From: Massilimicrobiota sp. An134
GTDB taxonomy: Bacteria; Bacillota_I; Bacilli_A; Erysipelotrichales; Coprobacillaceae
Assembly (NCBI RefSeq): GCF_002160815.1
Contig: NZ_NFLH01000025.1
Location: forward strand, 1-35,726
Length of the DNA stretch: 35,726 nt
Reading direction: 5' to 3'
The number at the start of each line of letters is the position of its first letter. Positions within the stretch are counted from its first letter, which is position 1. The notes below the pieces were generated by a model that was not told the DNA's origin, made no database searches, and was given only the letters and a program-made list of their open reading frames with translations. The translations under genes were made by a program, and so were the position numbers. Shown in pieces: positions 15,734-24,079 of the stretch.

Positions 15734-17509
15734 ATGAAATATTTAAAAAAGTCAATCCAGTTTTTATTGTCCATAACATTATTCTTTTGCATGGTAGGAT
15801 GCCAGCAAGATGATGTGACAGTTCAAAAAGAGTTTGATCAATTTTTAAATCAGGAATTTGTAGAAATGATGGAAAACGATTATGTGACTTTACATACTTA
15901 TGTGACTCATCCAGAAGATTTTGGAATTGATATGAGTCAGGTAGAAGTTGGACTAGGCATGGGTGCATCTCAAGATGACCAGCAAAAACTCAAACAGGAG
16001 TTAAATGATACCTATGAACAATTAATGGAATTTGATTATGATGCTTTAACTGAAGATCAAAAAGATTCTTATGATATTTATAAAACACAATTATCAATTG
16101 ATCAAAAATTGAGTGATGAAAAATTTGATTATTATGGTTCTTTATTTGCCAGTATGACAGGATTACATTATCAATATCCAACTTTATTGACTGATTGGGA
16201 CATACGAAATGAAGAAGATTTAAAAAATATGATTGTCATGGTTAAAGATATTTTACCCTATACGCAAGAAGCTTTAGATTATACAAAAACACAAGCTCAA
16301 AAAGGTTTGTTAATGATTGATTTTGATTCAGTGTTAACTTATTGTCAAAGAATTTTAGATCAAAAAGATCATAGTCCTGTTTTACAGGCTGTTTATGAAA
16401 ATATTGAAAATCTAGATATCACAAAGCAAAAGAAAGAAGATTATAAACAACAAATGGAAGACGCTTTTCAAACATCTTTCTTTCCAGCTTATCAAGAAAT
16501 CATAACTACTTTATCTCATCTTAAAGATGGTACCAATAATGAGCAGGGACTCGCTCATTTCAAAGATGGTAAAGAATACTATGCTTTATTATTACAACAA
16601 AGCAGTGGAACTGATCAAACAGTAGAAGAAGTCAAAAATATGATGGAAGATGCTTTTCATCAGCATATGCAACGTCTGGTTGTATTAGCTATTCAAAATC
16701 CTGAGCTTTATGAAGATTATACAAATGGGAATTTCCCTCAAACAAATTTCCAGAGTTACGATGAAATTTTGAAGTTTATTAAACAGAATTTATCGCAAGA
16801 TTTTCCTGAAGTTGATCAACTGTCATATCAAATTCAAGATGTCAATGAAAATTTAGCTTCTGATTCAGGGGTAACAGCTTATTTTAATATTCCTACATTA
16901 GATGGAACACAGGTGAAACAGTTGCGAGTCAATCCTAAAACAAATGATGTCAAGACGATATCTACTTATGCAACAGTGGCACATGAAGGGCTAACAGGAC
17001 ACATGTATCAATATGCGTATATGTATGAAAATCAGACAAACAATTTTAGAAAAGCCATTGCCAGCTGTCAGGCTTATAGTGAAGGCTATGCGACATATGC
17101 ACAATATGAATGTTTAAAATATTTAGAAGATGAAATTGATGAAGATGTTTTGCAGTTATATAAAGAAGCAGAATTATTGAATAATAGTTTAACGATTTTG
17201 ATAGATATTGGTATTCATTATGAAGGATGGAGTCAAAGTGATGTTCTTGATTTTTTAGAAGACAATGGAATGCTTTTAGATGAAGAGTCTTTGTCAGCAT
17301 TATATAAACAGCTTCAAGCTAATCCAGCAGCATTTGTTTCTTATTATGTTGGATATGAAAAAATAGCACAAATGAAAGAAGAAGCTCAAGAAACGTTAGG
17401 GGACAATTTTGATCATAAGTTATTTCATGAAGCGTTATTAGAAACGGGAACAGTGCCATTTGATGTCGTAGAACGTCATATTGATCGCTATGTGGAGAAT
17501 AGCCAATGA
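15734..17509 (+). CDS. DUF885 family lipoprotein (probable zinc metallopeptidase)
   Basis: 591 residues. An ATG exists at 15722 but GAGGA at 15724-15728 sits just before the ATG at 15734, which gives a normal lipoprotein signal, MKYLKKSIQFLLSITLFFCM then VGC (Cys23). The C-terminal part carries VAHEGLTGHMYQY, the HEGxxGH zinc motif of DUF885/M32-like peptidases, and SEGYATYAQYE downstream that can supply the third ligand Glu. Role: extracytoplasmic peptidase or carboxypeptidase-like enzyme. It starts 15 nt after the LysR stop, and its stop overlaps the next start by 4 nt (ATGA). Confidence 0.85.
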   Translation: MKYLKKSIQFLLSITLFFCMVGCQQDDVTVQKEFDQFLNQEFVEMMENDYVTLHTYVTHPEDFGIDMSQVEVGLGMGASQDDQQKLKQELNDTYEQLMEFDYDALTEDQKDSYDIYKTQLSIDQKLSDEKFDYYGSLFASMTGLHYQYPTLLTDWDIRNEEDLKNMIVMVKDILPYTQEALDYTKTQAQKGLLMIDFDSVLTYCQRILDQKDHSPVLQAVYENIENLDITKQKKEDYKQQMEDAFQTSFFPAYQEIITTLSHLKDGTNNEQGLAHFKDGKEYYALLLQQSSGTDQTVEEVKNMMEDAFHQHMQRLVVLAIQNPELYEDYTNGNFPQTNFQSYDEILKFIKQNLSQDFPEVDQLSYQIQDVNENLASDSGVTAYFNIPTLDGTQVKQLRVNPKTNDVKTISTYATVAHEGLTGHMYQYAYMYENQTNNFRKAIASCQAYSEGYATYAQYECLKYLEDEIDEDVLQLYKEAELLNNSLTILIDIGIHYEGWSQSDVLDFLEDNGMLLDEESLSALYKQLQANPAAFVSYYVGYEKIAQMKEEAQETLGDNFDHKLFHEALLETGTVPFDVVERHIDRYVENSQ

Positions 17510-18108
17510 TGGACTATCTTATATCACCAGATTTGAGTTTAAAAGAGAATGTTTGCCAGTTCTTTGATACATATCAATGTATTCATACGAAAGAACATAG
17601 TCTGAAAGTTGCAAATGAGAGTCTGAAACTTGCTCATAGATTTGGAGTTGATCCTCAAAAATGTTATCAGGCAGCTTTATTACACGACATCAGTGCTGTG
17701 ATTTCTCACAATCAAATGATGGAAATAGCGTTACAAAATGCCTGGACAATAGATCCATCCGAAAAAAAGTATCCATTCCTGCTGCATTAAAGAGTTTCAG
17801 CGTTATTTGCACAAAACAGCTTTCAAATTGAAGATAAAGACGTTTAATCAGCTATCACATGTCATGCGACACTCAAAGCCCACCCTAGTCAAATAGATCT
17901 CGTTGTTTTTCTAGCTGATAAAATACAATGGGATCAACCAGGACTTCCTCCTTATTGAGATGTTATTGAAGAAGGAATGAAGATATCATTAGCATATAGT
18001 GCTTATTTATTTTTAAAAGAACAGTTACAACATAAACGTATTTTATATCCACATCAGTGGTTAAAAGAAGCTTATGAAGATTTATCAAGAGAGGAAAAAA
18101 AGATATGA
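17506..18108 (+). pseudogene. HD-domain hydrolase (YqeK-like), broken by three in-frame stops
   Basis: A 201-codon frame runs from ATG 17506 to TGA 18106-18108, both ends coupled by ATGA overlaps to the neighbouring genes. It resembles YqeK-like HD hydrolases (bis(5'-nucleosyl)-tetraphosphatase): HTKEHSLKVANES and LLHDISA give the His/Asp metal motif. Inside lie TAA 17788-17790, TAA 17845-17847 and TGA 17956-17958, all in frame, and no frameshift. The remainder (VVFLADKIQWDQPG, KISLAYSAYLFLKEQL) is recognizable across them. The first 94 codons contain the HD motif and could be translated, but the product is probably nonfunctional. Downstream HAD gene expression may depend on its own ribosome binding site. 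Confidence 0.8.
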
Positions 18109-18731
18109 AAAAGTATAAAGCAGTTATTTATGATATTGATGGAACAGTTTTAAATACATTAAATATGAATATGTATCCATTAATGAGAATTATTAAAGAA
18201 GAATTAAATGAAGATTGGAGTTTTGAAGACGTTTTAAAATTTGCGGCTTATCCTGGTATGAAAGTGATGGAAGAATTAAATATAAAAGATAAAGAAAAAA
18301 CATATGCCAGATGGGTTCAATATGTCAATGAATATGAAAAAGGAGCAACACTTTATGAAGGATTTGAAGAGGTTTTTATAAAACTGGAAGAAGCAAGGAT
18401 TATTCAAGCTGTGGTATCTGCCAAAACAAAGGCTCAATATCAAATTGATATGGTTGAAAAAGGGTTGGATAAGTATATGAAAGCTACAATATTAGCAGAA
18501 GATACTGATAAACATAAACCAGATCCAACACCTTTATTAGAATGTTTAAAAAGATTACAGCTTCAACCTGATGAAGTGATTTATATTGGTGATGCTCGTT
18601 CAGATGAATTGGCTTCTCAAAATGCTCATATAGATTTTGGATATGCTAAATGGGGTAATGTCGCTAAAGAAGAAATGAAAAATGCAACAATTGTTTTAGA
18701 AAAACCATTAGATTTATTACAGCTTATATAA
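18105..18731 (+). CDS. HAD family phosphatase
   Basis: 208 residues, HAD hydrolase of the phosphoglycolate phosphatase type. Motif I is YDIDGTVLNT (nucleophile Asp, with the general acid Asp two residues later), motif II Ser in VVSAKT, motif III Lys in DKHKPDPTP, motif IV YIGDARSDELAS. All catalytic residues are present. GAGAGG lies ahead of the ATG, so it can be translated independently of the broken HD gene. Its stop directly abuts the MATE start at 18732. Its physiological substrate is unknown. Confidence 0.85.
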   Translation: MKKYKAVIYDIDGTVLNTLNMNMYPLMRIIKEELNEDWSFEDVLKFAAYPGMKVMEELNIKDKEKTYARWVQYVNEYEKGATLYEGFEEVFIKLEEARIIQAVVSAKTKAQYQIDMVEKGLDKYMKATILAEDTDKHKPDPTPLLECLKRLQLQPDEVIYIGDARSDELASQNAHIDFGYAKWGNVAKEEMKNATIVLEKPLDLLQLI

Positions 18732-20099
18732 ATGCAGAATCAAAATAACTTTGCATTAGGAAATGTATCCCAGCATATTTTACATATTGCTGGACCAATG
18801 ATTGTTGCACAGTTTATCAATATTTTATATAACGTTGTTGATCGTATTTATATTGGAAGATTACCTGATGTAGCTACTCTTGCGATGAGTGGCTTAGGTT
18901 TATGTTTGCCATTAATTTCAATTATTATTGCTTTTGCGAATTTATTTGGTATGGGTGGTTCACCACTTTGTTCTATAGCGAGAGGAAGTGGAGATCATGA
19001 TTTGGCAGAAGAAATTATGGGGAATTCGTTTTCTTTACTGATTCTTTTTTCAGTTTTGATTATGATCATTGGACTGTTGTTTAAAGAACCGTTATTATGG
19101 GCTTTTGGAGCCAGTCAGAATACCATTACATATGCGAATGATTATATGAGCATTTATTTATTAGGAACGCCATTTGTTTTGATTGGTTTAGGCATGAATA
19201 GTTTTATTAATAGTCAAGGTTTTGCGAAAATAGGCATGATGACAGTTTTGTTAGGTGCTGTAACAAATATTATTTTGGATCCTATCTTTATTTTTGTTTT
19301 AGCAATGGGAGTCAAAGGTGCAGCGCTTGCAACTGTAATATCACAGTTTGTATCTGCCTTATGGACATTCCAATTTTTAACAGGTCAAAAAACGATATTG
19401 AAATTAAAAAAAGAAAGACTGAAATTAAAAATAAAACATGTGAAAAAAATATTTGCTTTAGGGATGGCTGGATTTATGATGGGATTGACAAATTCTGTTG
19501 TTACAATTGTTTGTAATGCCACACTTCAGACACATGGTGGAGATTTCTATATTGCGATTATGACAATTATTAATTCTATTAGAGAGGTTGTATCTTTACC
19601 AGGACAAGGCTTAGCTAATGCTTCACAACCAGTGCTTGGCTATAATTATGGAGCTAAACAATATCAAAGAGTTTTAAAAGCTATTCGTTTTACAACAATC
19701 ACTTGCTTCTTAACGAGTTTTCTTTTATGGCTCAGTATTACTTTGTTTCCTCAATTTTATATTCAGATCTTTAGTCATAATCCAGAAATCATAACACATG
19801 GAACGCAAGCTATTCATTTATACTTTTTTGGCTTTTTTATGATGGCTTTTCAAATGACGGGACAAGCTGTGGCGGTAGGATTAGGAAAGTCTAAACAGGC
19901 GGTTTTCTTTTCACTTTTTAGAAAAGTGATGATTGTTGTTCCATTGACTTTGATTTTGCCTATATATATGGGTATTGATGGTGTTTTTATTGCTGAAGCT
20001 ATCAGTAACTTTATTGGTGGAGGCGCATGTTATTTAACAATGATGTTGACAATTGGAAAAGATTTAAAGAAAAAACGCTTATCTGTCGCTAAAGGTTAA
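18732..20099 (+). CDS. MATE family efflux transporter
   Basis: 455 residues, 12 predicted transmembrane helices, with the MATE repeat beginning HILHIAGPMIVAQFINILYN and the second half at about 240 (LGMAGFMMGLTNSV). It exports drugs, cations or metabolites by Na+ or H+ antiport. The ATG immediately follows the HAD stop with no clear ribosome binding site, so translation is probably coupled. The preceding gene order suggests one transcript with DUF885, HD and HAD. Confidence 0.9.
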   Translation: MQNQNNFALGNVSQHILHIAGPMIVAQFINILYNVVDRIYIGRLPDVATLAMSGLGLCLPLISIIIAFANLFGMGGSPLCSIARGSGDHDLAEEIMGNSFSLLILFSVLIMIIGLLFKEPLLWAFGASQNTITYANDYMSIYLLGTPFVLIGLGMNSFINSQGFAKIGMMTVLLGAVTNIILDPIFIFVLAMGVKGAALATVISQFVSALWTFQFLTGQKTILKLKKERLKLKIKHVKKIFALGMAGFMMGLTNSVVTIVCNATLQTHGGDFYIAIMTIINSIREVVSLPGQGLANASQPVLGYNYGAKQYQRVLKAIRFTTITCFLTSFLLWLSITLFPQFYIQIFSHNPEIITHGTQAIHLYFFGFFMMAFQMTGQAVAVGLGKSKQAVFFSLFRKVMIVVPLTLILPIYMGIDGVFIAEAISNFIGGGACYLTMMLTIGKDLKKKRLSVAKG

Positions 20100-20167
20100 T
20101 ATAAGGAGAAAGACTCTAAGCATAAAGACATTTCTTTTTTCATATAAATAAACGGGTGATGATTCAT

Positions 20168-20836
20168 ATGAAAAAAATGATGTCTTTTATTATTCTTTTT
20201 GCTTTATGTACATGTTTATATAAACCAGTTATTCATGTTTCATCATCACAATTGTTAAATCAAAGAGTGATAGTTTTGGACCCTGGTCACGGGGGTTTAG
20301 ACAATGGAGCGAGTATTGCTGGAGTCGATGAAGATGAATTAAATTTGAAAATCAGTTTTGCATTGAAAGAAGAATTGGAATCACGTGGAGCAACGGTTTA
20401 TATGACAAGAACAGATGACCAGGATATGACAAGAAGAAATTATAACTATTCTAAACAGGATGATATGTATTTAAGAGCGTTAAAGATTGATGAATATCAG
20501 CCAGATTTATTTTTAAGTATTCATTTGAATTCTTCAAATTCTAGTGCCTGGGGATCACAAGTTTTTTATTATAAAAAAAGTGAGGATGGGAAAAGATTAG
20601 CTGATAGTATTCATAATCAAATGAAAACCTTAACGGGAACAAGGAAAAATATTTCATCAAGTAGTTTTTATATATTGCGTGCAACACAATCACTGGGAGT
20701 ATTGATTGAATGTGGCTTTTTATCTAATGCTAATGAAAGAGGACAGTTAAAAAGTCGCAGTTATCATAAAAAGCTGGCGACAGTGATTAGTGATGGAATA
20801 CAGGGTTACTTTCAGGCTTTATCTGCTCCATTATAA
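20168..20836 (+). CDS. N-acetylmuramoyl-L-alanine amidase (Amidase_3, CwlD-like)
   Basis: 222 residues. A signal/anchor helix (MKKMMSFIILFALCTCLYKP) is followed by the Amidase_3 domain. Zinc ligands are visible: His in DPGHGG, Glu in GVDEDELN, His in LSIHLN; the catalytic Glu is in LIECGFLSN. It cleaves the lactyl bond between peptidoglycan and the stem peptide outside the membrane. GTG 20156 and ATG 20159 are upstream in frame, but GGTGAT at 20155-20160 fits as the ribosome binding site for ATG 20168, with 7-8 nt spacing. CwlD-like size suggests sporulation cortex or general remodelling; the sporulation assignment is not proven. Confidence 0.85.
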   Translation: MKKMMSFIILFALCTCLYKPVIHVSSSQLLNQRVIVLDPGHGGLDNGASIAGVDEDELNLKISFALKEELESRGATVYMTRTDDQDMTRRNYNYSKQDDMYLRALKIDEYQPDLFLSIHLNSSNSSAWGSQVFYYKKSEDGKRLADSIHNQMKTLTGTRKNISSSSFYILRATQSLGVLIECGFLSNANERGQLKSRSYHKKLATVISDGIQGYFQALSAPL

Positions 20837-20864
20837 AAATATATCTTAAAAAATAAAAAAAGTA

Positions 20865-20893
20865 TTGACGAAAAAAGAAGCCTATGCTAATAT
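20865..20893 (+). promoter_or_regulatory. Promoter of the tRNA cluster
   Basis: TTGACG (20865-20870), 17 bp, TAATAT (20888-20893). The first tRNA begins 18 nt after the -10 box. Confidence 0.75.
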
Positions 20894-20911
20894 ATTAGGG
20901 CAGTCGTTAAT

Positions 20912-20988
<77 letters not shown>

Positions 20989-21012
20989 TTAATAACTGTT
21001 ATATATATACAT

Positions 21013-21089
<77 letters not shown>

Positions 21090-21105
21090 TGTATAATTGA
21101 ATAAT

Positions 21106-21181
21106 GGGGCTTTAGCTCAGCTGGGAGAGCGCCTGCTTTGCACGCAGGAGGTCAGCGGTTCGATCCCGCTAAGCTCCACCA
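21106..21181 (+). tRNA. tRNA-Ala(TGC)
   Basis: 76 nt with CCA. Acceptor GGGGCTT/AAGCTCC (one G-T pair), anticodon loop TTTGCAC (TGC, Ala), T loop GGTTCGATCCC. Last gene of the tRNA cluster. Confidence 0.97.
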
Positions 21182-21191
21182 TTATGTATGT

Positions 21192-21218
21192 AACCTATAT
21201 ATCAATATAGGTTTTTTT
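21192..21218 (+). terminator. Terminator of the tRNA cluster
   Basis: AACCTATAT (21192-21200) pairs with ATATAGGTT (21205-21213) around a 4-nt loop, with seven T at 21212-21218. Confidence 0.85.
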
Positions 21219-21265
21219 GTTATTTGATAGAAATTGGTCTATAATGGTAATGAGGTGATTTTGAT

Positions 21266-22222
21266 ATGTGTACAGCATTTCAATTAAATGGGTATTTTGG
21301 TAGAAATTTAGATCTGGAAACAACATTTGGTGAACAGGTTGTATTGACACCAAGACATTATTCTTTTCCATTAAAAAATGGAACATTATTTAAAAATCAA
21401 TATGCAATGATTGGTATGGCAACGGTTATGGAAAACTATCCATTATATGCTGAAGCTATGAATGAAAAGGGATTATGCATGGCTGGCTTATATTTTCCAG
21501 GGAATGCTCGTTATTTTCCTGAACAGGCCAACAAAACCAATATAACGCCTTATGAACTCATTCCCTATATTTTAGGGCAATATCAAAGCGTACAAGAGGT
21601 CAAAAAGGTTATTGATCGTTTTCATCTTTTGGATATTCCATTCCACGAAAAATTGCCTTTAGCACCTTTACATTGGATCATTGCCGATCAAAAAGAGAGT
21701 CTGATTCTAGAATCAACAGAATCAGGATTGCAGGTTTATCAAGATGCTTTTCATATTTTAACCAACAATCCACCTTATCCTTATCATCAATGGAATGTCC
21801 ATAACTATATGCATTTAACATCTTCTTATCCTCAAGATCATTTAACTGACCAATCATTGAAGCCTTATGGAAACGGATTTGGGACAATCGGTATTCCTGG
21901 TGATTTTTCACCTGCTTCACGTTTTGTGAAAACATTGTGGTTAAAGGAAAATGCTGTGATGAGTGAAAAAGAAGAAGAGAATATCAGTCAGATTTTTCAT
22001 ATTTTAGATGCTGTAGCAATGGTCAAAGGTTCAGTGAAAACAGCACAAAATCAAGAAGATTATACGGTTTATTCTTGTTGTATGAACATGAATGATGGGG
22101 CTTATTATTACAAGACATATGAAAATAATCAAATTCATTGTATTCAAATGAAAAATAAAGTTTCTGCTTCACAATTATCCATCTACCCATTAAATAGACA
22201 ACAAAATATTCAATATCAATGA
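21266..22222 (+). CDS. Choloylglycine hydrolase / penicillin acylase family enzyme
   Basis: 318 residues of the Ntn-hydrolase choloylglycine hydrolase family. Cys2 (MCTAF, exposed by Met removal) is the nucleophile; Arg13 and Asp16 (GRNLDLE), Asn167/168 (ILTNNPPYP) and Arg219 (SPASRFVK) match the family's catalytic set. Bile salt hydrolases usually have Asn in the AGLNFPG box; here Tyr76 replaces it (AGLYFPG), as in penicillin V acylases, so specificity is uncertain. Nearby BSH-like features remain: GRNLD, VLTPRHY, and NEKGL. The first loop is shorter than in typical BSH. GAGGTGAT precedes the ATG. A terminator follows directly. It may deconjugate bile salts or hydrolyse other N-acyl amides. 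Confidence 0.85.
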   Translation: MCTAFQLNGYFGRNLDLETTFGEQVVLTPRHYSFPLKNGTLFKNQYAMIGMATVMENYPLYAEAMNEKGLCMAGLYFPGNARYFPEQANKTNITPYELIPYILGQYQSVQEVKKVIDRFHLLDIPFHEKLPLAPLHWIIADQKESLILESTESGLQVYQDAFHILTNNPPYPYHQWNVHNYMHLTSSYPQDHLTDQSLKPYGNGFGTIGIPGDFSPASRFVKTLWLKENAVMSEKEEENISQIFHILDAVAMVKGSVKTAQNQEDYTVYSCCMNMNDGAYYYKTYENNQIHCIQMKNKVSASQLSIYPLNRQQNIQYQ

Positions 22223-22243
22223 AACTGCGTAAGCAGTTTTTTT
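22222..22243 (+). terminator. Terminator after the choloylglycine-hydrolase-family gene
   Basis: AAACTGC (22222-22228) and GCAGTTT (22233-22239), loop GTAA, T run to 22243. The stem begins within the stop codon. Confidence 0.8.
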
Positions 22244-22244
22244 C

Positions 22245-22272
22245 TTGCTTAATCATAAAAACGAAGTATAAT
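22245..22272 (+). promoter_or_regulatory. Promoter of the CmpB-EIIC_2-murE run
   Basis: TTGCTT (22245-22250), 16 bp, TATAAT (22267-22272), about 20 nt before the ribosome binding site of the CmpB-type gene. Confidence 0.55.
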
Positions 22273-22294
22273 ATTTCTAGATAAGGAGTTTATT

Positions 22295-23044
22295 ATGGAA
22301 AAATATATTAGTGCTTATATTGTAACTTTTTATATATATGGTTTTGCAGGATGGATTTGGGAATCTTTGATATGTCCAATTATGACGCGTCATAGAATTA
22401 AAAATAGTGGCTTTTTAAATGGACCTATTGTTCCAATATATGGTTTTGGAGCCATCACTGTCTCTCTTTTATTTTCTGCTAATGAAAGTTATTTATCTGT
22501 TTTTATTGAAGGAGCATTTGTGGCCTGTGTGATTGAATATATAACATCATGGGCTATGGAGAAACTTTATCATAGAAGATGGTGGGATTATTCTGATAAA
22601 GCTTTTCATGTTAATGGAAGAGTTTGTTTAGAAGGTTTTTTAGTTTTTGGTGTTTTTAGTGTTGTTGCAGTGAAATTTGTTCAACCTTATTTGTTAGAAA
22701 AAATCATGCAACATGGCTTAATTACATTGGTTGTGATTGCAACAATGTTAACGACAATATTTATTATTGATCTTATTTTTACAGTCATATCATTGACACA
22801 TTTGGATGAACGTTTAGATGAATTTATGAAGGATATAGAATCTTCAATGCAAAAATTGATTGATGATGTTGAACAAAGTAAACACAGTTTTAATGAATTA
22901 ATGGATTTATGGAAAGAAAATGATATCTCAAGTTATCGTCAATGGATACATGATAAATCTATGAGTGAGCGTCGTATTATGAAAGCTTTCCCTGCATTAA
23001 TGAATCATCAAAGAAAAGAGGAAAAACAGGATGGCAAGAAATAG
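22295..23044 (+). CDS. CmpB-type putative ABC transporter membrane protein
   Basis: 249 residues of the ABC_trans_CmpB family (type IV ABC-transporter-like). Early helices are followed by GFAGWIWESLICP, a loop SGFLNGPIVPIYGFGA and the histidine/Arg/Trp loop HRRWWDYSDKAFHVNGRVCLEG, all family features. Residues 180-249 form a charged, coiled-coil-like cytoplasmic tail. No ATPase is encoded beside it. AAGGAG lies before the ATG. It overlaps the next gene by 14 nt, so the two are co-translated and may act together. Function is unknown. Confidence 0.85.
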   Translation: MEKYISAYIVTFYIYGFAGWIWESLICPIMTRHRIKNSGFLNGPIVPIYGFGAITVSLLFSANESYLSVFIEGAFVACVIEYITSWAMEKLYHRRWWDYSDKAFHVNGRVCLEGFLVFGVFSVVAVKFVQPYLLEKIMQHGLITLVVIATMLTTIFIIDLIFTVISLTHLDERLDEFMKDIESSMQKLIDDVEQSKHSFNELMDLWKENDISSYRQWIHDKSMSERRIMKAFPALMNHQRKEEKQDGKK

Positions 23045-24047
23045 ACATGAAAATTATATTGTAAGAACATTGAATGGATTGGCATATGGCTATTTTGTGA
23101 GTGTTGTCTTTGGTATCATCTTGAAACAGATTGGGACGGCTATTCATATCAATATGCTTTATCAATGGGGAGTCATGCTTGGTTATTTAATGGGACCTGC
23201 CATTGGTATTGCAATGGGCTTATGTATTGATGCTAGAGGGATGAATTTGTTGACGGCATTGCTGGCTGGAACGATCGGTGCCGGAACAATTGTTGTAGAT
23301 GGCGGTCAGATATCGCTTGCGACGGGGAATCCATTGTTAGCTTATATAGCTGTCATTTTAGCAATTGAAGTAGGGCGTTTGGTACAGGGAAAAACACCTT
23401 TTGATATTTGGCTGGTACCAGTTATGTCAATTGGCTGTGCTGGTTTGGTTGTCTGGCTTATAGGACCATTTATGCATCAAATTTCTTTCTGGCTCAATAG
23501 TGTAATGAAACAATGTGCGACTATGCCTTCTGTTTTAATGGGAATGCTAGTTGCTTTATTAGCTGGTGTCATCACAACATCACCACTTTCATCTTTACTT
23601 TTAACAAGTATAATGGTTGATTTTAATGGTGTTGTTTTAGGAGCTGTACTGGCTGGAGTATGTAGTCAAATGATTGGATTTGCTGTGATGTCAATGAATG
23701 ATAATCGTTTTGGTGAAGTTTTGGCTATTGGTTTAGGGACAAGTCTTTTACAGTTTAAAAATATTGTCAAACGACCTGTTATATGGATACCACCACTACT
23801 TGCCAGTATGTTAAGTGGAATGATTTCAGTGCTTTTTTCTTTACGTTGCAATGTTCAAGGTTCAGCTATGGGACTAACAGGATTATTAGGATTAACGGAT
23901 TCATTTTCAATCATGGCAACAACTTATTGGATACCACTGTTTTTGATAGATGTTGTTTTGCCAATGGTTGTTTGTTATAGTATGTATAAAGCATTTAGAA
24001 AATTAAATTACATAAAAAATGGGGATTTACAAATATCTCAAATTTAA
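23031..24047 (+). CDS. EIIC_2 (PTS permease-like) membrane protein
   Basis: 338 residues, about ten transmembrane helices, of the PTS_EIIC_2 family (DUF-like EIIC without linked EIIA/EIIB). Family markers include MGPAIGIAMG, an ITTSPLSS segment and the QMIGFAVMS region. No phosphocarrier domains or sugar genes are adjacent, so transport by phosphorylation is doubtful; small sugar, acid or other solute transport is possible. The start lies inside the end of the upstream gene, with GAGG 8 nt before the ATG. Confidence 0.85.
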   Translation: MARNRHENYIVRTLNGLAYGYFVSVVFGIILKQIGTAIHINMLYQWGVMLGYLMGPAIGIAMGLCIDARGMNLLTALLAGTIGAGTIVVDGGQISLATGNPLLAYIAVILAIEVGRLVQGKTPFDIWLVPVMSIGCAGLVVWLIGPFMHQISFWLNSVMKQCATMPSVLMGMLVALLAGVITTSPLSSLLLTSIMVDFNGVVLGAVLAGVCSQMIGFAVMSMNDNRFGEVLAIGLGTSLLQFKNIVKRPVIWIPPLLASMLSGMISVLFSLRCNVQGSAMGLTGLLGLTDSFSIMATTYWIPLFLIDVVLPMVVCYSMYKAFRKLNYIKNGDLQISQI

Positions 24048-24079
24048 AGATAGATATCAAATGAGGAATGGTGAGGAAA

